Source: MVYY01 sp012517575
Lineage (GTDB): Bacteria > Bacteroidota > Bacteroidia > Bacteroidales > Paludibacteraceae
Direction of reading: 5' to 3'
DNA length: 64,000 nt
Assembly (NCBI GenBank): GCA_031629035.1
Contig: JAVLUG010000007.1
Span: forward strand, 1 to 64,000
Shown here: one piece after another, positions 1-7,766 of the stretch
Layout of the letters: every line of letters begins with the position of its first letter
How positions within the stretch are numbered: position 1 is the stretch's first letter
Notes under the pieces: model-generated
Told to the model about the DNA's origin: nothing
Database searches by the model: none
What the model saw: the letters and a program-made list of their open reading frames with translations, nothing else
Made by a program: the position numbers and the translations under genes

Positions 1-293
1 TGGAGAAACTTTTCATCCTGATTGTTTTTTTATTTCCTCGTTTTCCTCGTTCAAGAAAAACCGGAAATAAAAAATCAACAAACTACTTTTTGAAACTTCA
101 AATTGCCACTTTTTAAAGGGGACTCATTAATTGATTCTTACTGCTTACATTGGATTTTCTTTGGCTGAAAGGCAGAAGTTTCGTAACCTCAGGTTGAAAA
201 CCTCCGGCTGTGCAAGAAAATACAATCCCTCTCCGAAAGTCAGAACTGCCGGTCTATGGGATTTGTAATTTCATCTCTTGAAATTATCAGGAA

Positions 294-342
294 TTAATCA
301 GCAAAATAATTACCAATTTCGGATTCCAAATTTGCTGATTAA
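294..342. repeat. 12-bp inverted repeat, 25-nt loop
   Basis: TTAATCAGCAAA at 294-305 is the exact reverse complement of 331-342. No T-run follows on either strand, so it is not an obvious terminator. It may be the remnant of a mobile element end or an operator; the role is unknown. Confidence 0.5.
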
Positions 343-439
343 CAGGATTCAGTTTGAAAACCCTCGTTTCGATGGTCAGCTGCAGTGTTGATATGGATCC
401 TTGCCGGACGAAGATAATGTGGGGAATATTGGGGCTGAC

Positions 440-566
440 GACCGAGGCTAAGCGCAGTAGTCGATTGGCTGGCTACTGCACTGTCAAACCGCGAAAAAGT
501 TATTCCGGGTTACAAACCTACAAATATGCACTAAAACGGCTATGACATATACAGAATGTTAGCGGC
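440..566 (-). repeat. Candidate cassette boundary (recombination-site-like)
   Basis: Read on the minus strand, a structured non-coding tract begins with GCCGCTAAC (566-558) just after the end of gene 579-1712. The 7-bp core GCCGCTA is the inverse of TAGCGGC at the other end of the same two-gene unit (2339-2333). A cassette start that is complementary to the start of its own downstream site is the hallmark of integron-type cassettes. The core does not match the canonical attC consensus GTTRRRY, and no integrase is in the window. The inner limit (about 440) is arbitrary. Confidence 0.3.
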
Positions 567-578
567 TGGTATTTGTTT

Positions 579-1712
579 TTATTCCTGTATCGTTGTAAGT
601 TTACCATTCTCAAAATATAAGTAGCTCTCTAAACTGTAAACCCACTGTTCTGTAGTACCATAGCTTCCTGTTGTCGTGTTTATTTCTTCAGGTTCTCCCC
701 AAGCCTCAATACACATTTTTTTTGTAAAACCGATACGTACTTTTCCTTGTAATATCAAATTGGCATTAGTTTGTCCATATCTTTTAATTAGCTCTGTTCT
801 TGTAACCGATTCTTTTGATATATCTTCCAACGATTTTAAAAGAATTGTTTCTGTGTTTCCGTATCTGTATCCACCATTTTTAAAAGCCCAACTAGACCTA
901 ATATCTCCTTTCTCAAGATAATCTATAGGTACATAACATTTTTCAGAATCATTTTTTTTCAGAATTGCAACTATTAAAAATTTATCAGAATCAACATTTG
1001 TTGAAATATCAATACATTTTAAAATATCATTTTTATTAAATGACATTCTTTCGTTTTTGTTTTTTATACTATTGAATGACACAGGATATTGACAAACATA
1101 TTTTTTTCCGATATATTTCTCTTTTAACTTTTCATAATACCCAACAGTAATAAAATAACTGAAAAGTCCGAAAGTAGAAGAGTTGTCTGTTTCATATACT
1201 CTAAAATATAATGTGTCGCTACTCGATTTTTCTACAAGCCTAAAAGTATATATTTTCTTTTTTCCCTCGAACAAATCTATTTTTCGTAGGCTATCAATAG
1301 TTCGACTTTCATTTAAATAGTCCTTATTATTATGATACATACTTTGTTTCCTATTATATCTATCTTTTAATTCAGATATATCTTTATCTATTATCTCGGC
1401 ATATAAAATTGAATCGACAAAATAGTATTTTCCTGTCATAGAATTATAGTCAGAATAACCACGTGGTTCTTCAATCTCAAAAAGATATGGTTTTGAATAA
1501 AAACTATAATACCCTCTTTTTTTAGCTTCACTATCCTCTTTTAAAAATAAAGTTTGACCAATATGAGACTTGAAATTATCTGCATTTATTGAAGCAAGGC
1601 TATCATAAGCAACAATATTCTCAGTAATTTTTTCTTCCGGAACATTTACCTTGGTAATTTGAGCATAGCATAAAAATGGTACTAAAAATATAATTAAAAT
1701 AAATCGTCTCAT
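579..1712 (-). CDS. Secreted hypothetical protein with BamE-like C-terminus
   Basis: 377 residues. An N-terminal signal peptide (hydrophobic residues about 3-17, ending CYAQ) predicts export. The middle is lysine/asparagine/tyrosine-rich with no domain I recognise. The last 50 residues (RIGFTKKMCIEAWGEPEEI, then a Gly/Thr stretch, QWVY and YLYFENGKLTTIQ) have the shape of the small BamE/SmpA-type fold, as seen in many Bacteroidetes accessory proteins. It lies 32 bp downstream of the membrane-anchored gene 1745-2296 and probably forms a pair with it inside one cassette-like unit. AT-rich coding suggests recent acquisition. Function unknown. Confidence 0.7.
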   Translation of the reverse strand: MRRFILIIFLVPFLCYAQITKVNVPEEKITENIVAYDSLASINADNFKSHIGQTLFLKEDSEAKKRGYYSFYSKPYLFEIEEPRGYSDYNSMTGKYYFVDSILYAEIIDKDISELKDRYNRKQSMYHNNKDYLNESRTIDSLRKIDLFEGKKKIYTFRLVEKSSSDTLYFRVYETDNSSTFGLFSYFITVGYYEKLKEKYIGKKYVCQYPVSFNSIKNKNERMSFNKNDILKCIDISTNVDSDKFLIVAILKKNDSEKCYVPIDYLEKGDIRSSWAFKNGGYRYGNTETILLKSLEDISKESVTRTELIKRYGQTNANLILQGKVRIGFTKKMCIEAWGEPEEINTTTGSYGTTEQWVYSLESYLYFENGKLTTIQE

Positions 1713-1744
1713 AAATATCGTGTTTTTATTAAAGAGTTTAAAAT

Positions 1745-2296
1745 TTACTGTTCTTTGGATTTATTAAGTGTGTTATTGATTTCTTTCAAATAGTATGGTA
1801 TTTGTCCAATGAAAGTTTCTGGTGGATTTGAATAGTTTTGTGCAAATACCTGATTAAATTGAAGATTATAATTTTCTTTAAATGTACGGCAATCTATACT
1901 TTCATAATAAATCTCCAATATTATATTGTCATCTGCATCTTTTTTATAAAGTTCAGTAATTGAATGTACATAATATTTCAATTCATATTGAGGAGGAAAG
2001 ACATTGAATCCATTCTTTACAATCCCTATTTCTGATAAAGTTAAGTTATCTTTTCCCATTCGATTAAAATCTTTCAACACATTTATTTTCACATTTTTTG
2101 CTACTCCTTCTCCAATATTTTTAATATGTAATTCCAGCATTAAATGATTCTCAGTAGATTTAAGAAATGCTATTAATAGAGGTGTCGATTTTTGTTTTCT
2201 TGTTGCTCTACTTTCTATTAAAAGAAACAAATTTATAATTGTATAAATTGCTGTACAAATAGCAAGTACAGACGACAAAATTATTTCTACTTTCAT
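1745..2296 (-). CDS. Membrane-anchored hypothetical protein
   Basis: 183 residues. One transmembrane segment (about residues 4-27) is followed by a basic patch (RATRKQK), then a soluble domain with alternating beta-type hydrophobic spacing (LMLELHIKNIGEGVAKNV and following), reminiscent of CARDB-like beta-sandwich modules on membrane anchors. The N-in/C-out or reverse topology cannot be decided. It is the first gene of a two-gene minus-strand unit with 579-1712. The TAGCGGC motif lies about 40 bp upstream of its start. Function unknown. Confidence 0.65.
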   Translation of the reverse strand: MKVEIILSSVLAICTAIYTIINLFLLIESRATRKQKSTPLLIAFLKSTENHLMLELHIKNIGEGVAKNVKINVLKDFNRMGKDNLTLSEIGIVKNGFNVFPPQYELKYYVHSITELYKKDADDNIILEIYYESIDCRTFKENYNLQFNQVFAQNYSNPPETFIGQIPYYLKEINNTLNKSKEQ

Positions 2297-2332
2297 ATTC
2301 TTTCTTTTATGCTATGACTCATTTTTGTGCTT

Positions 2333-2466
2333 GCCGCTATTGTTGGTGGTATGGTCAGTAAGGGATTGCGGGCGATTTCCTGTCAGGTTACACCGACCTT
2401 TTTTACGAGACACAAACCTTCGAAAAACTATGAAACCCGAATGCATTATACTATGTGTTGTGTGGC
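2333..2466 (-). repeat. Candidate cassette junction (recombination-site-like)
   Basis: On the minus strand this 134-nt non-coding tract begins GCCACACAAC (2466-2457), shortly after the stop of the decayed ORF, and ends TAGCGGC (2339-2333), just before gene 1745-2296. It is GC-richer than both neighbours. GCCACACAAC is the exact 10-bp inverse of GTTGTGTGGC, which precedes gene 2714-3391 (3420-3411). Cassette start and cassette-end site therefore match, as in circularisable gene cassettes. Homology to known attC sites is not shown. Confidence 0.35.
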
Positions 2467-2471
2467 GCTTT

Positions 2472-2710
2472 TTACATTCCTTTAAATTTTTTATATCTTC
2501 TAATGTTGGAATTATATTCATTGTTAAGCTCTTGAATTCTATCCTTGTCTGTTTTTGGTATATCTTGGTCTTTTGATAAACAATCTTTAATCTTTTCAGT
2601 GAAGCTATCTAAATCTCAACAAATTCTATCTAAATTGTCGTTAATTGTTACTTCTTTTTGTTTTTTAAGAATTTCTTGAAGTTGTTTTGCTAAATGGCTC
2701 TAAAAGTCAT
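2472..2710 (-). pseudogene. Decayed small ORF, frameshift plus internal stop
   Basis: An ATG (2710-2708) lies 3 nt after the stop of gene 2714-3391 but that frame closes after six codons. The next frame reads SHLAKQLQEILKKQKEV, then a TGA at 2618-2616, then a clearly protein-like tail (DSFTEKIKDCL, DRIQELNNEYNSNIRRYKKF) to a TAA at 2474-2472. One frameshift near 2690-2705 and one nonsense codon separate it from an intact, lysine-rich coiled-coil-like protein of about 78 residues. It was probably once co-translated with the upstream gene. Sequencing error is an alternative. Confidence 0.5.
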
Positions 2711-2713
2711 AAT

Positions 2714-3391
2714 CTATTTTTTTAAACGTTGTTTTAGATATTGGATTGATATTGCAGAAAAATTAAGAAAATATTCTGCATCTGCCTTAGTTATATCTTG
2801 CTCAATAGTTCCACCATGTCTTACAAAATCTTTGTTACTTACGAGTCCATACATTTGGCTTATAAGCTTTTTAATATCAGAATCAATATCTGCTAATTTG
2901 ATAGCCTTTCCTAAAGTTTCACCTGGCTGACCTAATAAAATCTGAAGTGCGCTTTCAATAGAATTAGTTGCTTCTTTTATACAATTTTCAAAATCGGGTT
3001 TACCTGAAAGCAAAAAGTTTTTAGCTTTTAACCATTGTCTTCTAATAGGAGCTAATTCGTCTGTTAATACATCATTTGTTTTAAGCCACTCTTTAGGTTC
3101 TGGTTCTTGTCTTAGTTTTCGTTCTATGTCCAAGCAAATGTCTCCATAAATCTCATTTACAAAAGCACGTCTCTCTGCGTATGTTGAAAATCTTAATTTA
3201 CAAACGCCCCAAAACTCTTCCAAGGTTTTAAATTTATTCGGATTTTCATACCCCAATTTTTCAAGATTAATCAAAGTGTCAATGTAAACTGATTTATACT
3301 CTTTTGGTTGGTCGTCAGTTCTTCCATTAGTCACATAGGCAACCATTAATCCTTGAAGTCTTTCAATATTTTGTAAAGTCTCTTTCAGCAA
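2714..3391 (-). CDS. Hypothetical protein, possible Abi/HEPN-like
   Basis: 225 residues, soluble, helical. The N-terminal half (residues 1-100) is unrecognised. In the C-terminal half, NCIKEATNSIESALQILL (about 136-153), then a Leu-rich spacer, then DFVRHGG (189-194) and a helical tail resemble the organisation of abortive-infection C-terminal/HEPN-type domains, where an Arg-His pair sits in a short helix. That match is by eye and weak. It stands first in a minus-strand unit followed by a decayed ORF, bounded by a 10-bp inverted motif (3411-3420 and 2457-2466), so it looks like mobile accessory cargo. Confidence 0.6.
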   Translation of the reverse strand: MLKETLQNIERLQGLMVAYVTNGRTDDQPKEYKSVYIDTLINLEKLGYENPNKFKTLEEFWGVCKLRFSTYAERRAFVNEIYGDICLDIERKLRQEPEPKEWLKTNDVLTDELAPIRRQWLKAKNFLLSGKPDFENCIKEATNSIESALQILLGQPGETLGKAIKLADIDSDIKKLISQMYGLVSNKDFVRHGGTIEQDITKADAEYFLNFSAISIQYLKQRLKK

Positions 3392-3410
3392 TGTTATCGT
3401 ATTTTAAAAT

Positions 3411-3420
3411 GCCACACAAC
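3411..3420 (-). repeat. Cassette-start motif GTTGTGTGGC
   Basis: On the minus strand this decamer sits 19 nt upstream of gene 2714-3391. It is the exact inverse complement of the motif opening the site tract behind that gene (2457-2466). Confidence 0.35.
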
Positions 3421-3755
3421 GTCTTATTTACGCTGTAAATATACAAGTTCCGTAAATAAAAAACAATAACTTACGATTATTCTTTTAATGTTTGTTTAAT
3501 AGGGATAACAAATTACCTATTTTCAATATGATAAGCTGTTGTGCTACTTAGGGAATATTTGCATTTACCAATATCTTGTCATTTTTTACTTATGGCGTCA
3601 GAAAGCCATTTTACGTTCATTCTCTTCATCAACCATTTTAAGTCCATTGTTTCATTACCTTGTTTGTTTCCATCAATTTTGGGGTTACTTTACCATAACC
3701 CTGACAAATTTATACAATAATTTCAATTATTCAAAACAAATTAAAAAAAATGACT

Positions 3756-4144
3756 TAGTACATGACAAAAAATGTAAAAACATTTATATTCTTTATTTTC
3801 AGATATTTAACAACTGGGCTTTGCCCCAAATTCCACTTTCTTTTCTGTCTTGAAACAAAAAAGTAAGGAAAAAATTAACTTCGTTGAAGCAGCTACGCTC
3901 AACATAAATTAAATAAATTTGATTTTGTTTTCGCTTAAACGCTGCTTTCAAGACTGTGCCCACTTCACTCGCAAAAACTTACGCTCGAAAAGTTTAAATC
4001 GTCAGAACTCAAACAAGGACAATTTTTAAAAGCTTTTCTCAATTGTTTTTCGGCTCACCGGACAAGGTCAACCCGAAGAGTTTGGTTTATATGTCCTGTT
4101 TTACAGATATATAAAACAAATGTTTCAATTTTTGTCATGTACTA
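3756..4144. mobile_element. MITE-like element with terminal inverted repeats
   Basis: TAGTACATGACAAAAA (3756-3771) is the exact reverse complement of 4129-4144. Counted without the outer TA dinucleotides the element is 385 bp (3758-4142) flanked by TA on both sides, as expected for TA-targeting (IS630/Tc1-type) insertions. The inverted similarity continues imperfectly inward (AACATTT and a TATATCTG-like block on both arms). There is no transposase frame. The interior carries phrases such as GGGCTTTGCCCC and a TCTGTCTTGAAAC-type segment that I associate with interspersed repeats in Bacteroidetes genomes; this is recollection, not a search. Confidence 0.6.
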
Positions 4145-4395
4145 TAATTTAGCTTAGCGTTGGATGAAATAAGTAAATATTTCGGATGAATAAATCTTTA
4201 TCATGCAGTATATTGAATTTGTAAACCCAACGACGATGAGCAATTCCTCATATCTGATAAGACGAGGAAATGGGAATGCAAATTTTATTTCTTAGCGGAA
4301 AATTCTGTGTTTTTCGGCAAACTTTTTATTTTATTGAAAAATTCTGTCTCCCAGTCAGATAAAAATAGTTGAATCTACATTTTGCTTTCATTCAT

Positions 4396-4426
4396 TGGTC
4401 ATTTTAAGTTTTTCAAACTATCTTTG
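4396..4426 (+). promoter_or_regulatory. Promoter for the ABC importer operon
   Basis: TTGG (4396-4399), 19 bp, then TATCTTTG (4419-4426), matching the Bacteroidetes -33/-7 form with a relaxed -33. Transcription would start near 4433, leaving a leader of about 87 nt. This is too short for a cobalamin riboswitch, and no such motif is seen. Confidence 0.55.
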
Positions 4427-4519
4427 CAAACTGATAATCCTTCGGAAAATTTTTTTTGGAAAAATGAATTTCAAGACTATGAAAATTTCTAAAGTCTTTT
4501 CCGTTAATCCGATAGAACA

Positions 4520-5650
4520 ATGAAAAAAAATTCACTTTTGTTGTTTCCTTTATTCGTTTTGTTTATTTCATGTACACACAAAAGTTCTCAGGTGACTGAA
4601 GAGCAACCTTTTGATTCGCTTCGGCTTTCACATGCCGAAGGTTTCTCAATTCGTTATTTTCAGAATTATAAAGAAGCAGTTGTTTTTAATCCTTGGTCGC
4701 AAGGTTCTATTTATCAACGCTATTATTTGGTTCATGATACGTCTGTGGCTGTTCCGGCAAATGGTTTGAAAATTAAAATCCCCATTCATTCGTTGGCGGC
4801 AACGTCGGTTACGCACTTTGAATTTTTGCATTTGCTTAACGAAATTAATGCAGTTACCGGTGTTTGCTCTTCAAAAATTATTTACAGTCCGCAAATTAAC
4901 GATCGTCTCAGCAAAGGTTTGACAGTCGATTTGGGAGATGCATTCAATATCAATCTCGAAAAGACGGTTCAACTGCATCCCGATTTAGTCATGGTAAGTG
5001 GATACAACCAAAATGATCCTTTTGCTCAACGATTGCTTCAAGCAGGAATTTCTCCCGTTTACAACAACGAATGGATGGAAAAATCGCTGTTGGGGCGGGC
5101 TGAATGGATAAAATTCGTGGCTGCTTTCTTTGACAAGGAAAAGTTTGCCGACAGTATTTATCGGGAAGTTGAGCAGGAATATAAAAAAACTGCAGACAGA
5201 GCAAAAGTGGTGAAATTTCGGCCAAATGTAATGTCGGGTTCCAATTTTCGTGGCACTTGGTACATGCCCGGAGGAAGCAATTTTATGGCGCAACTTTTTC
5301 TGGATGCCGGAGGAAATTATTTTTATGCCAATGATACTACCAAAGGAAGTTTGCCATTAAGTTTTGAAAAAGTACTGAATAATTTTTCTAAATCCGATGT
5401 CTGGCTGAATTGTAATTATGCTTCGCTGTCCGAATTGCTGAAAGCGGATCCGAAACATGAACTTTTCCGTCCTGTGAAATTGCAACAGGTATATAATTTC
5501 AACAAGCGAATGTTACCCTCCGGCGCCAACGATTTTTGGGAAAGTGGTGTAGCCCATCCCGATTTACTCTTGAAAGATGTAATTTTTATTTTGCATCCTG
5601 AATTGTTACCCGGTTACGAGACATTTTACGCTCAAAAATTAAAGCTGTAA
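4520..5650 (+). CDS. ABC importer substrate-binding lipoprotein (FecB/BtuF type)
   Basis: 376 residues. The signal sequence ends in a lipobox with Cys18 (LFISC), so it is a lipoprotein facing the periplasm. The body has the features of class III binding proteins for iron-siderophore or cobalamin complexes: the segment SLAATSVTHFEFLHLL, the PDLVMVSG strand after DLGDAFNINLEKTVQLH, and the long helical linker between lobes. It is the first gene of a co-directional set with a FecCD permease (6 bp downstream), an ATPase and a TonB receptor, so it should hand a metal chelate or corrinoid to the permease. Which ligand is used cannot be decided from sequence; no B12 riboswitch or cobalamin genes are nearby. 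Confidence 0.85.
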   Translation: MKKNSLLLFPLFVLFISCTHKSSQVTEEQPFDSLRLSHAEGFSIRYFQNYKEAVVFNPWSQGSIYQRYYLVHDTSVAVPANGLKIKIPIHSLAATSVTHFEFLHLLNEINAVTGVCSSKIIYSPQINDRLSKGLTVDLGDAFNINLEKTVQLHPDLVMVSGYNQNDPFAQRLLQAGISPVYNNEWMEKSLLGRAEWIKFVAAFFDKEKFADSIYREVEQEYKKTADRAKVVKFRPNVMSGSNFRGTWYMPGGSNFMAQLFLDAGGNYFYANDTTKGSLPLSFEKVLNNFSKSDVWLNCNYASLSELLKADPKHELFRPVKLQQVYNFNKRMLPSGANDFWESGVAHPDLLLKDVIFILHPELLPGYETFYAQKLKL

Positions 5651-5656
5651 GGTTTT

Positions 5657-6652
5657 ATGTATTCGAGAAACAATCTGCTTTTCTTTGTTTTTTCGTTGCT
5701 GGTGATTTTTTTGTTTCTGGCCGATTTGATGTGGGGAAGCGTAGCAATTCCCGCAAAAGAAATTTTTTCGGCGTTTTGCGGAGATCGACAAAACTCCGTA
5801 TTTACAGAAATAATCATAAATTTTCGATTACCCAAAGCCATCACGGCTATACTGGCCGGTGCTTCGCTTTCGGTGGCGGGACTTATGATGCAGACACTTT
5901 TTCGCAATCCTTTGGCCGATCCTTATATTTTGGGTGTCAGTTCAGGCGCAAGTTTGGGCACTGCACTGGTGGTAATGGCTTCCGGTTTTCTGCCGTTTTC
6001 CTTTGCCGGAAATGGTTGGGCGCTGATTATTTCAGCTGTTATCGGCGCTGCATTGGTGCTGCTGATTGTTCTCTTTGTTTCTTTTCGCGTCAACGATATT
6101 GTTTCGCTGCTCATAGTCGGTATTATGTTTGGAACCATAGCGGCTGCGTTGGTGTCGATTATTCAGAATTTTAGCAATCCCGATGCCATAAAATTGTTTT
6201 TGATGTGGACATTCGGAAGTTTAAGCGCCGTTACGTGGAATTATTTGCAAATTTTGTTTCCGGTAGTTTTGGCAGGTATAGGAATGGCCTTTTTTCTGCA
6301 GAAAAGACTGGACGGACTTTTATTGGGTGAAAATTATGCACGGGGGTTGGGAATTTCCATTACACAAACGCGGTCGCTGATTATTTTGGCTACCGGCCTG
6401 CTGGCAGGCGGAATCACTGCTTTTACGGGGCCTATTGCGTTTGTGGGAGTTGCCGTTCCCCATATAGCACGAGGAATTTTTCGGACTTCATCACACAAAA
6501 TTTTATTGCCGGCATGTATTCTTGTTGGTGCAGCCTTGTTGATGATTTGCGATATTATCACTCAAATTCCCGATTATACGCTGCCTGTAAATACCATCAG
6601 CGCCTTATTTGGTGCTCCGGTCATAATTTGGATCATTTTGAGAAGAAAATAA
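5657..6652 (+). CDS. FecCD-family ABC permease
   Basis: 331 residues with about nine to ten hydrophobic segments. It contains family hallmarks: LPKAITAILAGASLSVAGLMMQ, the RNPLADPYILGVSSGASLG block (about residues 85-105), and the conserved GPIAFVGVAVPHIAR cytoplasmic loop that contacts the ATPase. The C-terminus ends with the family-typical PVNTISALFGAPVIIWIILRR. It transports an iron chelate or cobalamin across the inner membrane, powered by the next gene. It begins 6 bp after the binding protein. Confidence 0.9.
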   Translation: MYSRNNLLFFVFSLLVIFLFLADLMWGSVAIPAKEIFSAFCGDRQNSVFTEIIINFRLPKAITAILAGASLSVAGLMMQTLFRNPLADPYILGVSSGASLGTALVVMASGFLPFSFAGNGWALIISAVIGAALVLLIVLFVSFRVNDIVSLLIVGIMFGTIAAALVSIIQNFSNPDAIKLFLMWTFGSLSAVTWNYLQILFPVVLAGIGMAFFLQKRLDGLLLGENYARGLGISITQTRSLIILATGLLAGGITAFTGPIAFVGVAVPHIARGIFRTSSHKILLPACILVGAALLMICDIITQIPDYTLPVNTISALFGAPVIIWIILRRK

Positions 6653-6680
6653 ATTCGAAAGAAATTTTTTATCATACAAT

Positions 6681-7670
6681 ATGTCGGTTTTATCTACTCA
6701 ACATCTAACGATTGGTTACCGGAAAAAAGGAACCGAAAATGTTATTCAGCATGACTTGAATTTGCGGCTGGAATCGGGAAAGTTGGTAGGTTTAATAGGT
6801 CCGAACGGAAGCGGAAAAACAACGCTTTTGCGTACCATTGCAGGATTATTGAAACCCATTGATGGAAAAATTCTGATAGATGGCAAGCATCTCCTTTTGC
6901 TTTCGCAACACGAAAAAGCATTGAATGTTTCTTTTGTACTTACCGAAAAAGTGGATATTGCCAATGCTGATGTTTTTGATATGGTATCCTTTGGCCGTTT
7001 TCCCTACAACAATTGGCGGGGAAATCTTTCCGAAGAAGACAGAAAAAAAGTTTTTCAAGCGTTACAAATGGTCAGAATGGAAACAATGATGCATCGACTT
7101 GTCAGCGAACTTTCTGATGGAGAGCGTCAAAGAGTAATGATTGCCAAAGCGCTGGCTCAGGATACTCCAATTATCTTGTTGGATGAACCCACAGCCCATC
7201 TTGATGTCCCCAATCGGGTGGGAATCATGCTGTTGCTCCACAAGCTGGCTCATACCACAGGGAAAATAATTCTGCTTTCGACACACGAACTGGATTTGGC
7301 TTTGCAGGCTGCCGACCTGATTTGGTTGATGAGCGAAAATGAAGGAATAGAATGTGGTGTGCCAGAAGATTTGGTTTTCAGCGGCAGTTTCAACCGCGTT
7401 TTTGCCAGCAATTCTTATTTTTTCAATGAGGCCAACGGTAATTTTTCCATGAATTATCCTTTGAATGGAAAGGTCAGTGTTTCGGGCAACAAAACCCGGC
7501 TTTATTGGACTTTGCGGGCTTTAGCTCGCGCGGGATATGCGGCGGTGGAAGATGCTCCCTTAAAAATAGAAGTTACCGACAGTGCTTGGATTCTGAATCA
7601 GAAAAAAGTGTTCTCGGTGGCGGAATTGTTGGATGAATTGAATAATTTGAATATTCGTTTTCCTTTCTAA
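6681..7670 (+). CDS. ABC transporter ATPase (FecE/BtuD type) with C-terminal extension
   Basis: 329 residues. Walker A GPNGSGKTT (40-48), signature LSDGERQ (144-150), Walker B IILLDEP (164-170) and the switch His in STHELDLAL are all present, so it should be an active ATPase for the upstream permease. Family members are usually about 250-260 residues. Here an additional C-terminal stretch of about 75 residues (from about 255, with LYWTLRALARAGYA and VAELLDELNNLNI) forms a possible small regulatory or scaffold domain. A 9-bp-stem hairpin (7677-7702) follows, before the TonB receptor gene. Confidence 0.9.
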   Translation: MSVLSTQHLTIGYRKKGTENVIQHDLNLRLESGKLVGLIGPNGSGKTTLLRTIAGLLKPIDGKILIDGKHLLLLSQHEKALNVSFVLTEKVDIANADVFDMVSFGRFPYNNWRGNLSEEDRKKVFQALQMVRMETMMHRLVSELSDGERQRVMIAKALAQDTPIILLDEPTAHLDVPNRVGIMLLLHKLAHTTGKIILLSTHELDLALQAADLIWLMSENEGIECGVPEDLVFSGSFNRVFASNSYFFNEANGNFSMNYPLNGKVSVSGNKTRLYWTLRALARAGYAAVEDAPLKIEVTDSAWILNQKKVFSVAELLDELNNLNIRFPF

Positions 7671-7676
7671 ACGTGA

Positions 7677-7702
7677 AGATACTTTTTTTTAGGAAAGTAT
7701 CT
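7677..7702 (+). other. Intergenic hairpin between ATPase and TonB receptor genes
   Basis: AGATACTTT (7677-7685) pairs with AAAGTATCT (7694-7702). There is no T-run after the stem on the plus strand. It may trim or stabilise the operon mRNA rather than terminate it. Confidence 0.35.
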
Positions 7703-7766
7703 GATAAAATAAACTTGAGCTTCTGACGTTTAAAAAATTATTGATTTTGCCTCGAAAATACTAACA

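Larger units (their letters stand above)
1..578. other. Non-coding stretch, left edge
   Basis: I see no convincing gene. The part from about 360 to 566 is richer in GC than its surroundings and ends in GTTAGCGGC, next to the 3' end of the first gene (see the cassette-boundary entry). A 12-bp perfect inverted repeat lies at 294-342. The only long open frame here (354-545, plus) has no recognisable composition or homology and is not called. Confidence 0.5.
3392..4395. other. Intergenic region with MITE-like element
   Basis: About 1 kb without a supportable gene. It contains the motif at 3411-3420, the terminal-inverted-repeat element at 3758-4142, and AT-rich sequence without clear structure elsewhere. 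A plus-strand frame at 3539-3853 runs into the element and is not protein-like. Confidence 0.55.

Noticed and set aside
354..545. 63-residue plus-strand open frame
   Set aside because: Cys/Arg-rich, no recognisable motif, overlaps the GC-richer boundary tract; more likely non-coding.
440..2466. Canonical integron attC sites
   Set aside because: The boundary motifs do not satisfy GTTRRRY/RYYYAAC and no IntI-like gene is present, so I report only cassette-like architecture.
2312..2521. 69-residue minus-strand open frame
   Set aside because: It is the wrong frame over the end of the decayed ORF and then runs through the junction tract; composition is not protein-like.
3539..3853. 104-residue plus-strand open frame
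   Set aside because: It reads into the MITE terminal repeat and lacks protein-like composition.
4140..4519. Cobalamin riboswitch ahead of the importer
   Set aside because: I looked for the B12-box and conserved core and saw none; the leader from the predicted start is only about 87 nt.
5731..6174. 147-residue frame overlapping the FecCD permease
   Set aside because: Alternative frame inside a well-supported membrane permease.
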